DNA of 64,000 nt, taken from assembly GCF_030690725.1 (NCBI RefSeq), contig NZ_JAUYGD010000089.1, forward strand, positions 62,001 to 126,000, in the 5' to 3' direction. Of the stretch, positions 42,315 to 54,429 are shown one piece after another. How positions within the stretch are numbered: the stretch's first letter is position 1; every line of letters begins with the position of its first letter. The translations under genes were made by a program, and so were the position numbers. Under the pieces are notes generated by a model that saw only the letters and a program-made list of their open reading frames with translations, made no database searches and was not told where the DNA came from. The DNA comes from Pseudomonas sp. GTDB taxonomy: Bacteria; Pseudomonadota; Gammaproteobacteria; Pseudomonadales; Pseudomonadaceae.

Positions 42315-42719
42315 ATGGTTGAAAATAGCGAACTACGCAAGGCTGGCCTGAAAGTGACCCTGCCACGGGTCAAGATACTGCAAATGCTCGACTCTGCCGG
42401 TCAGCGTCACATGAGTGCTGAAGATGTCTACAAGGCACTGATGGAGGCGGGTGACGACGTAGGTCTGGCCACCGTGTACCGCGTACTGACCCAGTTCGAA
42501 GCGGCAGGTCTGGTGGTTCGCCACAACTTCGATGGCGGTCATGCGGTCTTCGAATTGGCGGACAGCGGCCATCACGACCATATGGTCTGTGTCGACTCTG
42601 GTGAGGTGATCGAGTTCTTCGACGCCGAGATCGAAAAACGCCAGAAGGAAATCGTCAAAGAACACGGTTTCGAATTGGTCGATCACAATCTTGTGCTGTA
42701 TGTGCGCAAGAAAACCTGA
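42315..42719 (+). CDS. fur: Ferric uptake regulator
   Basis: A 134-residue Fur repressor. The N-terminal winged helix (LRKAGLKVTLPRVKILQMLD, then LATVYRVLTQFEAAGLVVRHNF) binds DNA; metal-site residues are seen in GHHDHMVCVDSGEVIEF and HGFELVDHNLVLY. With Fe2+ it represses iron-uptake genes. Only one Cys (in MVCVD) is present, as in P. aeruginosa Fur, so a structural Cys4 zinc site is lacking. It is divergent from bamE and ends at a terminator. Confidence 0.96.
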   Translation: MVENSELRKAGLKVTLPRVKILQMLDSAGQRHMSAEDVYKALMEAGDDVGLATVYRVLTQFEAAGLVVRHNFDGGHAVFELADSGHHDHMVCVDSGEVIEFFDAEIEKRQKEIVKEHGFELVDHNLVLYVRKKT

Positions 42720-42736
42720 TTGATGCAGCAGGCATA

Positions 42737-42764
42737 ACAAAGGCGACCCTCGGGTCGCCTTTGT
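42737..42764. terminator. Rho-independent terminator
   Basis: ACAAAGGCGACCC and GGGTCGCCTTTGT with a two-base loop; it lies between convergent fur and recN. Confidence 0.85.
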
Positions 42765-42784
42765 GCTTTCTACGGCCTGGGCAA

Positions 42785-44458
42785 TCAGGCCTGGGCGCTG
42801 CCAACCATCTGCCGGGCGTGGGCCAGGGATTCTTCGGTGAGGTCGACGCCGCCGAGCATGCGCGCGATTTCCTCGACCCGCTGTGCCGGGCTCAGTTTGC
42901 TGACTGCGGTGCGGGTGGCATCGCTTTCGCGCACCTTGTGCACGAACAGGTGCTGGTGGCCTTGCGCGGCAACTTGCGGCAGGTGGGTGACGGTGAGTAC
43001 CTGGCCTCGTTCACCGAGGCGGCGCAGTAGCTGGCCGACCACTTCGGCGGTGGGGCCGCCGATGCCGACGTCGACTTCATCGAATACCAACGTCGGCACC
43101 CGCGAGGTTTGTGCGGTGATCACCTGAATCGCCAGGCTGATGCGCGATAGCTCACCGCCCGAGGCGACTTTGGCCAGGGCTTTCAACGGTTGGCCAGGGT
43201 TGGCGCTGACCAGAAACTCCAGCTGTTCCAGGCCGTTGGGGTGCGGCTCGCTGTTGCTGTTGGCGCTGAGCTTGATGTTGAAACGGCCGCCAGGCATGCC
43301 CAGGGTCTGCATTTCCTGCTCGACCGCGCTGGCCAGCTGACTGGCGGCGTTGTTGCGCAGGGTGCTGAGCTCCGCGGCTTTTTCCTGGTAGTGCCGTTCG
43401 AAGGCGGCGAGTTCGTCGCTCAGGCGTTCGGCGGCCTGATCGTCGGCGTTGAGGCTTTCCAGTTCCTCGAACAGTTGTTGCTGCATGGCGCCCAGCTCTG
43501 TTGGCTGGATGCGGTGCTTGCGCGCCAGTGTGTAGATCGCGTCCAGGCGTTCTTCCATCTGCTGCAAGCGTTCGGGGTCGGCGTCGAAATGGTCGAGAAA
43601 ACGGTTCAGCTCGCCGACCGCTTCTTCCACCTGGATTTGCGCGCTGGCCAGCAGGTTGGTGGCTTCGCTCAGTGCGCCGGGTTGGCCCTGGAAAGCGCTG
43701 AGGCGATTCAGGCTGCTGGTCAGGGCGGACAGCACGTTGCCGGCGTCATTCTCGCTGCATTGCTCAATCACCAGGCGGCAGGCGCTGAGCAGGCTTTCAG
43801 CGTTGGTCAGGTTCTTGTGTTCCTGTTCCAGGTTGTCCAGTTCGTCTTCGCCTAGGGCCAGATTGTCGAGCTCTTCCAGCTGGTAGCTGAGCAGTTGATG
43901 ACGCGCGCGCTGTTCGTCGCCGATGCTGGAGACCCGCTCCAGCTCGTTCTTGGTCTGCTTCCAACGCTGCGCGGCGAGCTGCACCTGGCGCGCCAATTCC
44001 TGGCTGCCGGCGTATTCGTCGAGCAGGCGGCGGTGGGTGTCGGGTTTGAGCAGGGATTGGTGCTCATGCTGGCTGTGGATGTCGATTAACAGCTCGCCCA
44101 GGGCCTTGAGGTCACCTTGTGGGCAGGGCGAACCGTTGATATAGCCACGCGAGCGGCCTTCGGCGGTGATTACTCGGCGCAGGATGCACGGGCCGTCATT
44201 GTCCAGATCACGCTCGGCCAGCCAGGCGCGGGCTTCGGGGATGTCGTGCAGGTCGAAGCTGGCGAGAATGTCCGCCTTGTCTGCGCCGGGGCGCACCACG
44301 CCGCTATCGGCGCGATCACCCAGGGTCAGGCCGAGGGCGTCGAGCATGATCGACTTGCCGGCACCGGTTTCCCCGCTGATTACGCTCATGCCGGCGTCCA
44401 GCTCTAGATCAAGGTGTTCAACGATGGCGTAGTTGTGTACGGACAGGTGCACCAGCAT
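42785..44458 (-). CDS. recN: DNA repair protein RecN
   Basis: A 557-residue SMC-like ATPase of double-strand-break repair. Walker A is SGETGAGKSIMLDAL near residue 30, a long coiled coil covers about 150-380, and the C-terminal ATPase half has SGGELSRISLAIQ and LVFDEVDVGIGG (Walker B). The length is normal. A LexA box lies 25 bases upstream, so it should be SOS-induced. It is divergent from grpE. Confidence 0.96.
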   Translation of the reverse strand: MLVHLSVHNYAIVEHLDLELDAGMSVISGETGAGKSIMLDALGLTLGDRADSGVVRPGADKADILASFDLHDIPEARAWLAERDLDNDGPCILRRVITAEGRSRGYINGSPCPQGDLKALGELLIDIHSQHEHQSLLKPDTHRRLLDEYAGSQELARQVQLAAQRWKQTKNELERVSSIGDEQRARHQLLSYQLEELDNLALGEDELDNLEQEHKNLTNAESLLSACRLVIEQCSENDAGNVLSALTSSLNRLSAFQGQPGALSEATNLLASAQIQVEEAVGELNRFLDHFDADPERLQQMEERLDAIYTLARKHRIQPTELGAMQQQLFEELESLNADDQAAERLSDELAAFERHYQEKAAELSTLRNNAASQLASAVEQEMQTLGMPGGRFNIKLSANSNSEPHPNGLEQLEFLVSANPGQPLKALAKVASGGELSRISLAIQVITAQTSRVPTLVFDEVDVGIGGPTAEVVGQLLRRLGERGQVLTVTHLPQVAAQGHQHLFVHKVRESDATRTAVSKLSPAQRVEEIARMLGGVDLTEESLAHARQMVGSAQA

Positions 44459-44482
44459 GGCGAGGGCCTCCCAAGTTCATGT

Positions 44483-44498
44483 CTGGTTATTTATACAG
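44483..44498 (-). promoter_or_regulatory. LexA (SOS) box of recN
   Basis: On the minus strand CTGTATAAATAACCAG, a CTG-N10-CAG site with an AT-rich centre, overlaps the likely -10 of recN and lies 25 bases before its start. Confidence 0.78.
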
Positions 44499-44532
44499 TG
44501 TTTTTTTGTGGGCTGACAATCCGTCTGCTGTC

Positions 44533-44560
44533 CTTGAAACCAGATTTTTTGACCCCATAT
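44533..44560 (+). promoter_or_regulatory. Sigma-32 heat-shock promoter of grpE-dnaK-dnaJ
   Basis: CTTGAAA (44533-44539), 13 bases, then CCCCATAT (44553-44560) matches the RpoH consensus almost perfectly. It lies 54 bases before grpE. Confidence 0.9.
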
Positions 44561-44614
44561 AGCGGTCAGGTACGTGAGTTGAGGCTCGCGTCGGATTTAT
44601 AAGAGGAGAGACGC

Positions 44615-45184
44615 ATGGCTGACGAACAGACCCTGGATACGCAGAACCCCGATGTACAAACAGCTGCCGAAGCGGCTGCGGGCGATGACCTGGTTGCCCG
44701 CGTGCAAGCGCTGGAAGAGCAACTGGCTACTGCGCAGGATCAGTCGCTGCGCATGGCTGCCGATCTGCAGAACGTGCGCCGCCGCGCCGAGCAGGATGTA
44801 GAGAAGGCGCACAAATTCGCTCTGGAGAAATTCGCCAACGACTTGTTGCCGGTGGTGGATAGCCTGGAGCGCGGCCTTGAGCTGTCGAATCCGGATGATG
44901 AGGCGATCAAGGCAGTGCGTGAGGGCATGGAGCTGACGCTCAAGCTGTTCGGCGACACCCTCAAGCGTCACCAGTTGGAAGCCATTGACCCGCATGGCGC
45001 GCCGTTCAACGCCGAGCACCATCAGGCGATGGCGATGCAGGAAAGCACCAGCGTCGAGCCTAACAGCGTGTTTAAAGTGTTCCAGAAGGGCTACATGCTC
45101 AATGGTCGTCTGCTGCGCCCCGCCATGGTGGTGGTCAGCAAGGCGCCGGTAGAAGCGCCGCCATCGATCGATGAGCAGGCTTGA
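44615..45184 (+). CDS. grpE: DnaK nucleotide-exchange factor GrpE
   Basis: A 189-residue GrpE dimer subunit with a long N-terminal helix (about 25-85) and the C-terminal beta domain (HGAPFNAEHHQAMAMQES, then VFKVFQKGYMLNGRLLRPAMVVVSK). It releases ADP from DnaK in the Hsp70 cycle and acts as a heat sensor. AAGAGGAGAGACGC precedes the ATG. First gene of the heat-shock operon under the sigma-32 promoter. Confidence 0.96.
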   Translation: MADEQTLDTQNPDVQTAAEAAAGDDLVARVQALEEQLATAQDQSLRMAADLQNVRRRAEQDVEKAHKFALEKFANDLLPVVDSLERGLELSNPDDEAIKAVREGMELTLKLFGDTLKRHQLEAIDPHGAPFNAEHHQAMAMQESTSVEPNSVFKVFQKGYMLNGRLLRPAMVVVSKAPVEAPPSIDEQA

Positions 45185-45283
45185 AATTCGCCGAGCTGCC
45201 CCCATTAAACAGTCAAGCGTTTTAGTGCTACCGCCGCTGGCAACGATCAGCGGCGGGATTATCAAAGTTTCGGGAGAGTGAAG

Positions 45284-47200
45284 ATGGGCAAAATTATTGG
45301 TATCGACCTGGGGACCACCAACTCGTGCGTCTCGGTTCTGGAAAACGGTGTCGCTAAAGTTATCGAAAACGCTGAAGGCGCGCGTACTACGCCGTCGATC
45401 ATCGCGTATGCCAACGACGGTGAAATCCTCGTCGGCCAGTCGGCCAAACGTCAGGCCGTGACCAATCCGCACAACACCCTGTATGCGGTTAAGCGTCTGA
45501 TCGGTCGTCGTTTTGAAGAAGACGTCGTGCAGAAAGACATCCAAATGGTGCCGTACAAGATCGCCAAGGCGGACAACGGTGACGCCTGGGTTGAAGTGAA
45601 CGGCCAGAAGATGGCGCCGCCGCAAATCTCGGCTGAAATTCTGAAGAAGATGAAGAAGACCGCCGAAGACTACCTCGGCGAGCCAGTGACCGAAGCGGTG
45701 ATCACCGTGCCGGCCTACTTCAACGACAGCCAGCGTCAGGCGACCAAAGACGCCGGCCGTATTGCTGGTCTGGATGTAAAACGCATCATCAACGAGCCGA
45801 CCGCTGCTGCGCTGGCCTATGGCATGGACAAGGCCAAGGGCGACCACACCGTGATCGTTTATGACCTGGGTGGCGGTACCTTCGACGTATCCGTGATCGA
45901 AATTGCTGAAGTTGACGGCGAGCACCAGTTCGAAGTGTTGGCCACCAACGGTGACACCTTCCTCGGCGGTGAAGACTTCGATATTCGTCTGATCGACTAC
46001 CTCGTTGACGAATTCAAGAAAGAAAGCGGCATGAACCTCAAGGGTGACCCGCTGGCCATGCAGCGCCTGAAAGAAGCCGCTGAGAAAGCCAAGATAGAAC
46101 TGTCCTCGAGCCAGTCGACCGACGTCAACCTGCCGTACATCACTGCAGACGCCACCGGTCCTAAGCACCTGAACGTGAAGATTTCCCGCGCCAAGCTGGA
46201 GTCGCTGGTTGAAGACCTGGTGCAGCGCACCATCGAGCCTTGCCGTATCGCGCTGAAAGACGCCGGTATCGACATCGGCGCGATCAACGATGTGATCCTG
46301 GTCGGCGGTCAGACCCGCATGCCGCTGGTGCAGAAGCTGGTAACCGATTTCTTTGGTAAAGAAGCGCGTAAAGACGTCAACCCGGACGAAGCTGTAGCCA
46401 TGGGTGCTGCTATCCAGGGCGCGGTACTGTCGGGCGACGTCAAAGACGTGCTGCTGCTCGACGTCAGCCCGCTGACCTTGGGTATCGAAACCATGGGCGG
46501 CGTGATGACTGCGCTGATCGAGAAAAACACCACGATTCCGACCAAGAAATCGCAAGTGTTCTCGACTGCTGACGACAACCAAGGCGCCGTGACCATTCAC
46601 GTGCTGCAGGGCGAGCGCAAGCAAGCCAGCGGTAACAAGTCCCTGGGCAAATTCGACCTGGCCGAGATTCCGCCAGCTCCGCGTGGCGTACCGCAGATCG
46701 AAGTAACCTTCGATATCGATGCCAACGGCATTCTGCACGTCGGCGCGAAAGACAAGGCCACCGGCAAGACTCAGTCGATCGTGATCAAGGCCAACTCCGG
46801 TCTGTCTGAAGAAGAAATTCAGCAGATGGTGCGTGATGCCGAAGTCAATGCCGAGGACGATCGCAAGTTCGAAGAGCTGGCGACCGCACGCAATCAGGGC
46901 GATCAGCTGGTGCACGCCACCCGCAAGATGATCACCGAGGCTGGCGACAAGGCCACTGCTGACGAGAAGACTGCAATTGAAACCGCATTGAGCGCGCTGG
47001 AAGTGGCGATCAAGGGCGACGACAAGGCTGAAATCGACGCCAAGATGACCGCGCTGTCTGAAGTGACCGCACCGCTTGCGCAGAAGATGTACGCCGAGCA
47101 GCCGCAGCCAGGTGCGCAAGCCCCGGGTGCTGAGCAAGCCAAGGACGCAGGCGACGACGTGGTCGACGCTGAGTTCGAAGAGGTCAAAGACAACAAATAA
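45284..47200 (+). CDS. dnaK: Chaperone DnaK (Hsp70)
   Basis: A 638-residue Hsp70. The nucleotide-binding domain has GIDLGTTNSCVSV and VYDLGGGTFDVSVIEI, then LVGGQTRMPLVQ. The substrate domain (about 390-500) and the helical lid follow, with the usual C-terminal motif EFEEVKDNK. The start at 45284 (MGKIIGIDLG) has GGGAG eight bases before; a GTG two codons earlier is less likely. It works with GrpE and DnaJ, all three in a row. Confidence 0.97.
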   Translation: MGKIIGIDLGTTNSCVSVLENGVAKVIENAEGARTTPSIIAYANDGEILVGQSAKRQAVTNPHNTLYAVKRLIGRRFEEDVVQKDIQMVPYKIAKADNGDAWVEVNGQKMAPPQISAEILKKMKKTAEDYLGEPVTEAVITVPAYFNDSQRQATKDAGRIAGLDVKRIINEPTAAALAYGMDKAKGDHTVIVYDLGGGTFDVSVIEIAEVDGEHQFEVLATNGDTFLGGEDFDIRLIDYLVDEFKKESGMNLKGDPLAMQRLKEAAEKAKIELSSSQSTDVNLPYITADATGPKHLNVKISRAKLESLVEDLVQRTIEPCRIALKDAGIDIGAINDVILVGGQTRMPLVQKLVTDFFGKEARKDVNPDEAVAMGAAIQGAVLSGDVKDVLLLDVSPLTLGIETMGGVMTALIEKNTTIPTKKSQVFSTADDNQGAVTIHVLQGERKQASGNKSLGKFDLAEIPPAPRGVPQIEVTFDIDANGILHVGAKDKATGKTQSIVIKANSGLSEEEIQQMVRDAEVNAEDDRKFEELATARNQGDQLVHATRKMITEAGDKATADEKTAIETALSALEVAIKGDDKAEIDAKMTALSEVTAPLAQKMYAEQPQPGAQAPGAEQAKDAGDDVVDAEFEEVKDNK

Positions 47201-47264
47201 ATAGGCGCAAGCTTATGCCGCTCTGGCCGGGCGTGACGCGAGTCGCGTTCGGCATGATCCGCCG

Positions 47265-47284
47265 CGCGGGAGCTTGCTCCCGCG
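47265..47284. repeat. G/C-rich hairpin between dnaK and dnaJ
   Basis: CGCGGGAGC-TT-GCTCCCGCG is a perfect 9-base stem. This short sequence is common between genes in Pseudomonas and may balance dnaK and dnaJ mRNA levels. No T-run follows. Confidence 0.6.
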
Positions 47285-47326
47285 TTGGCGTGTCTGGAGT
47301 AGACGATTTAAAGGTGTTGAAGACTT

Positions 47327-48454
47327 ATGGCTAAACGCGATTTTTATGAGGTGCTCGGTGTCGAGCGCGGCGCCAGCGAAGCGGAGCTGAAAAAAGCCTA
47401 CCGCCGTCTGGCCATGAAGTATCACCCCGACCGTAACCCGGACGATAAAGCCGCCGAAGAGAAGTTCAAGGAAGCCAACGAGGCTTACGAAGTGCTTTCC
47501 GATGCGGCCAAACGTTCGGCTTACGATCAGTACGGCCACGCCGGTGTCGACCCGCAAATGGGTGGCGGTGGTGGCGGCCCGGGCGGGGCGAACTTCTCCG
47601 ATATCTTCGGCGATGTATTCAGTGATTTCTTCGGCGGCGGTGGTCGTGGCGGTCAACGGGGCGGCGCGCAGCGCGGCAGTGACCTGCGCTACACCCTGGA
47701 GCTGGATCTGGAAGAAGCGGTGCGTGGCACTACGGTGACCATTCGCGTACCGACGCTGGTCAATTGCAAACCTTGCGATGGCTCGGGCGCGAAGAAGGGC
47801 ACCACGCCGGTGACCTGTACCACTTGTGGCGGTATTGGCCAGGTGCGTATGCAGCAGGGCTTCTTCTCGGTGCAGCAGACCTGCCCGCGCTGCCACGGCA
47901 GCGGCAAGATGATCACCGACCCGTGCGGCTCCTGCCACGGCCATGGCCGGGTAGAGGAGCACAAGACTCTGTCGGTGAAAGTGCCGGCTGGCGTCGATAC
48001 CGGCGACCGCATTCGTCTGTCTGGCGAAGGCGAGGCGGGTGCCATGGGCGGCCCGGCGGGCGACCTGTACGTGGTGGTGAATGTGCGCGAGCACGCGATC
48101 TTCCAGCGCGACGGCAAGCACCTGTACTGCGAAGTGCCAATCAGCTTTGCCGATGCGGCCCTGGGCGGCGAGCTGGAAGTGCCGACCCTGGATGGTCGGG
48201 TCAAGCTGAAAATTCCGGAAGGTACGCAGACCGGCAAGATGTTCCGCCTGCGTGGCAAGGGCGTGGCGCCCGTGCGTGGCGGCGGTGCAGGCGATCTGAT
48301 GTGCAAGGTGGCGGTGGAAACCCCGGTGCACCTGGATAAGCGTCAGCGCGAACTGCTCGACGAGTTCCGCAAGACCCTGGAAGGCGACAGCTCGCATTCG
48401 CCGAAAGCCAATGGCTGGTTCGAAGGCGTTAAGCGCTTCTTTGGCGACCTGTAA
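47327..48454 (+). CDS. dnaJ: Chaperone DnaJ (Hsp40)
   Basis: A 375-residue type I Hsp40. The J domain carries the HPD motif (MKYHPDRNPDDK), then a Gly-rich linker (about 75-120), the zinc region with four CXXCXGXG-type repeats (CKPCDGSG, CTTCGGIG, CPRCHGSG, CGSCHGHG) and the C-terminal substrate domain. It stimulates DnaK ATPase. The start follows dnaK by 126 bases. Confidence 0.97.
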   Translation: MAKRDFYEVLGVERGASEAELKKAYRRLAMKYHPDRNPDDKAAEEKFKEANEAYEVLSDAAKRSAYDQYGHAGVDPQMGGGGGGPGGANFSDIFGDVFSDFFGGGGRGGQRGGAQRGSDLRYTLELDLEEAVRGTTVTIRVPTLVNCKPCDGSGAKKGTTPVTCTTCGGIGQVRMQQGFFSVQQTCPRCHGSGKMITDPCGSCHGHGRVEEHKTLSVKVPAGVDTGDRIRLSGEGEAGAMGGPAGDLYVVVNVREHAIFQRDGKHLYCEVPISFADAALGGELEVPTLDGRVKLKIPEGTQTGKMFRLRGKGVAPVRGGGAGDLMCKVAVETPVHLDKRQRELLDEFRKTLEGDSSHSPKANGWFEGVKRFFGDL

Positions 48455-48525
48455 ATCCCGCTGACAGGCTGCGCGGTCGCTGAGCGGCTGCTGCAGCCTG
48501 TGGCGACAGCTTGGAGCTGATAGCT

Positions 48526-49329
48526 ATGCAACGTATTGCTGTGATGGGCGCCGCCGGGCGCATGGGCAAGACCCTGATCGAAGCCGTGCAGCTAGTCGAT
48601 GGCGCAAGCCTGAGCGCGGCGATTGATCGTGCTGACAGCAGCCTGGTCGGGGCGGATGTCGGTGAGCTGGTGGCGCAGGGCAAGATTGGCGTCAATCTGT
48701 CCGGCGATCTGACTGCGGTGCTTGATCAGTTCGATGTGCTGATCGACTTCACCCATCCATCGGTGACCCTGAAAAACCTGGAAATCTGCCGTCAGGCCGG
48801 TAAGTCCATGGTGATCGGCACCACCGGTTTTTCCCCGGAAGAAAAGCAGCTGCTGGCTGAAGCGGGCAAGCAGATTTCCATCGTGTTTGCCGCCAACTTC
48901 AGTGTCGGCGTCAACCTCTGCCTGAAACTGCTCGACACTGCGGCGCGGGTGCTGGGTGGTGATGTGGATATCGAAATCATCGAAGCCCATCACCGCCACA
49001 AGGTTGATGCGCCGTCCGGCACCGCCTTGCGCATGGGTGAAGTCGTGGCTAATGCCCTGGGGCGTGATCTGCAGAAAGTCGCCGTTTATGGTCGCGAAGG
49101 CCAGACCGGCGCTCGCGAGCGCGAAACCATCGGTTTTGCCACGGTGCGCGCCGGTGATGTGGTCGGCGATCACACTGTGCTGTTCGCCGCCGATGGCGAA
49201 CGCGTGGAAATCACCCACAAGGCATCCAGCCGCATGACCTTCGCCAAAGGCGCGGTGCGCGCGGCTTTGTGGCTGCAGGAGCGCAAGCCTGGTCTGTACG
49301 ACATGCAGGACGTTCTGGGGCTGAATTGA
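48526..49329 (+). CDS. dapB: 4-hydroxy-tetrahydrodipicolinate reductase
   Basis: A 267-residue DapB of lysine/diaminopimelate synthesis. The nucleotide motif is MGAAGRMGKTLIEAV, and the catalytic region is EIIEAHHRHKVDAPSGTALRMGE. Length is normal. GGAG lies nine bases before the ATG at 48526. It follows dnaJ and precedes carA as in P. aeruginosa. Confidence 0.96.
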   Translation: MQRIAVMGAAGRMGKTLIEAVQLVDGASLSAAIDRADSSLVGADVGELVAQGKIGVNLSGDLTAVLDQFDVLIDFTHPSVTLKNLEICRQAGKSMVIGTTGFSPEEKQLLAEAGKQISIVFAANFSVGVNLCLKLLDTAARVLGGDVDIEIIEAHHRHKVDAPSGTALRMGEVVANALGRDLQKVAVYGREGQTGARERETIGFATVRAGDVVGDHTVLFAADGERVEITHKASSRMTFAKGAVRAALWLQERKPGLYDMQDVLGLN

Positions 49330-49426
49330 TGTTGAGTTGGGGCATTCTGTCGCAGGAGTGCTTTTTGCCTGGGTCTTAAGCGCAACTGGCGGTGGACCAA
49401 AAAGGCACTTTCCTGTAAGCTTTCTG

Positions 49427-49446
49427 CTTTAGTGTGTCCACTAAAG
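49427..49446 (+). promoter_or_regulatory. Inverted repeat in the carA leader
   Basis: CTTTAGTG-TGTC-CACTAAAG is an 8-base dyad near the likely carA transcription start (TGGACC, 17 bases, TAAGCT). It may be a 5' hairpin of the leader or an operator. Confidence 0.4.
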
Positions 49447-49455
49447 TTGCGCAGA

Positions 49456-49557
49456 ATGAATCAGATAAAAAAGCGGGGTGACGGTCGATACGTCATCCCG
49501 CTTTTTTACAATCTGCGTTTGCTTCACGATTTAATTTTCGGAGGTTTTCTTGAGTAA
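49456..49557 (+). other. Possible 33-codon carA leader reading frame
   Basis: An ATG frame (MNQIKKRGDGRYVIPLF..) runs through the terminator hairpin at 49467-49508 and its TAA overlaps the carA TTG start by sharing the bases after it. No good ribosome site precedes it. Its layout is like the pyrBI leader of enteric bacteria, where coupled translation prevents termination. Only a hypothesis. Confidence 0.3.
49467..49508 (+). terminator. Terminator/attenuator hairpin before carA
   Basis: AAAAAAGCGGG.TGACG pairs with CGTCATCCCGCTTTTTT over an 11-base core stem (one G-U). It is either the dapB terminator or, since the likely carA promoter is upstream, an attenuator of carAB. Confidence 0.85.
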
Positions 49558-50698
49558 GCCAGCCCTTAAACCTGCCATTTTGGCTCTTGCTGATGGCAGT
49601 ATTTTTCGCGGCGAGGCCATCGGTGCCGATGGCCAGACTATTGGAGAGGTGGTTTTTAACACCGCCATGACCGGCTATCAGGAAATCCTTACCGATCCTT
49701 CCTATGCCCAGCAGATTGTCACCTTGACCTATCCGCACATCGGCAACACCGGCACCACGCCGGAAGACGCCGAGTCCAACCGCGTATGGGCAGCTGGCCT
49801 GATTATCCGTGACCTGCCGCTGACCTCCAGCAACTGGCGCAATAAGCAGCCACTGGATGAATACCTCAAGGAAAACGGCACCGTCGCCATCGCCGGTATC
49901 GATACCCGCCGCCTGACACGCATCCTGCGTGAGAAAGGCTCGCAAAACGGCTGCATTCTGGTCGGCGATGACGCCACCGACGAAAAAGCCCTGGAGCTGG
50001 CACGCAGCTTCCCCGGCCTGAAAGGCATGGACCTGGCCAAAGTGGTCAGCTGCACCGAGCGCTATGAATGGCGCTCCAGCGTGTGGAACCTGGAAAACGA
50101 CAGCCACCCGGAAATCCCGGCCAGCGAGCTGCCGTATCACGTGGTTGCCTACGACTACGGCGTTAAGTTGAACATTCTGCGCATGCTGGTCGAGCGCGGT
50201 TGCCGTGTGACTGTGGTGCCGGCGCAGACTCCAGCTAGCGATGTACTGGCGCTGAATCCCGATGGCGTATTCCTGTCCAACGGCCCGGGCGATCCCGAAC
50301 CGTGCGATTACGCCATTGCTGCGATCAAGGACGTGCTGGAAACCGATATCCCTGTATTCGGCATCTGCCTCGGTCACCAGCTGCTGGCCCTGGCCTCCGG
50401 CGCCAAGACCCTGAAAATGGGTCACGGTCACCACGGTGCCAACCACCCAGTGCAGGACCTGAAAACTGGTGTGGTGATGATCACCAGCCAGAACCACGGT
50501 TTTGCCGTGGACGAGGCCACGCTGCCAAGCAACCTGCGCGCCATCCACAAGTCGCTGTTCGACGGTTCCCTGCAGGGTATCGAGCGGACCGACAAGGACG
50601 CCTTCAGCTTCCAGGGTCACCCCGAAGCGAGCCCCGGCCCAGCCGATGTGGCGCCGCTGTTCGACCGTTTTATCGAAGCCATGGCCAAGCGCCGTTAA
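49550..50698 (+). CDS. carA: Carbamoyl-phosphate synthase small subunit
   Basis: A 382-residue glutaminase subunit, which supplies ammonia to CarB for carbamoyl phosphate, used in arginine and pyrimidine synthesis. The class I amidotransferase triad is seen: Cys in VFGICLGHQLLAL and His/Glu in FQGHPEASPGP. The start is TTG, with GGAGG six bases before it. It is preceded by a terminator/attenuator hairpin and is followed by carB 36 bases later. In P. aeruginosa another gene lies between carA and carB; here none does. Confidence 0.95.
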   Translation: MSKPALKPAILALADGSIFRGEAIGADGQTIGEVVFNTAMTGYQEILTDPSYAQQIVTLTYPHIGNTGTTPEDAESNRVWAAGLIIRDLPLTSSNWRNKQPLDEYLKENGTVAIAGIDTRRLTRILREKGSQNGCILVGDDATDEKALELARSFPGLKGMDLAKVVSCTERYEWRSSVWNLENDSHPEIPASELPYHVVAYDYGVKLNILRMLVERGCRVTVVPAQTPASDVLALNPDGVFLSNGPGDPEPCDYAIAAIKDVLETDIPVFGICLGHQLLALASGAKTLKMGHGHHGANHPVQDLKTGVVMITSQNHGFAVDEATLPSNLRAIHKSLFDGSLQGIERTDKDAFSFQGHPEASPGPADVAPLFDRFIEAMAKRR

Positions 50699-50734
50699 GC
50701 CAGCCGACTGACCCAAGGATTCGAGAGAGAGAAC

Positions 50735-53952
<3,218 letters not shown>

Positions 53953-53956
<4 letters not shown>

Positions 53957-54429
53957 CCAAATACCCGATGACCGTCCAGGGCGCGCGCGCCCTGGAGGAA
54001 GAACACGCTCATCTGACCAAGGTGGTACGCCCCAAGCTCAGTCAGGATATCGGCACCGCGCGCGAGCTCGGTGACCTCAAGGAAAACGCCGAATACCATG
54101 CCGCGCGCGAGCAGCAGGGCATGGTTGAGGCGCGTATCCGCGATATCGAGGGCCGTCTGCAGAATGCGGTGATCATCGATGTCACCAGTATCGAACACAC
54201 CGGCAAGGTGATTTTCGGCACCACCGTTGAGATCGCCAACTGCGAAACCGATGAAAGCGTGGTTTACCAGATCGTTGGTGAGGACGAGGCGGACATCCGG
54301 CAGCGCAAGATCTCCGTCGGTTCACCTATCGCCCGTGCCCTGATCGGCAAGAACGAAGGTGACGTGGTGGTGGTGCAGACCCCGAGCGGTGCGCTTGAGT
54401 ATGAGATTGTCGAGGTTCGCCATCTCTAA
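53953..54429 (+). CDS. greA: Transcription elongation factor GreA
   Basis: A 158-residue GreA, which rescues backtracked RNA polymerase by stimulating transcript cleavage. The N-terminal coiled coil ends with the acidic tip region (ARELGDLKENAEYHAAREQQG), and the C-terminal FKBP-like domain ends with GDVVVVQTPSGALEYEIVEVRHL. Its ATG overlaps the carB stop (ATGA), so it is normally translated together with carB; the stop in carB could lower its expression by polarity. Confidence 0.95.

Noticed and set aside
44597..47137. An 846-codon open frame antisense to grpE-dnaK
   Set aside because: Shadow of the highly conserved dnaK codons; composition (many His, Gln, Val) is typical of antisense frames in GC-rich genomes.
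47265..47284. Terminator between dnaK and dnaJ
   Set aside because: The stem is perfect but no T-run follows on either strand, and dnaJ is expected to share the dnaK transcript.
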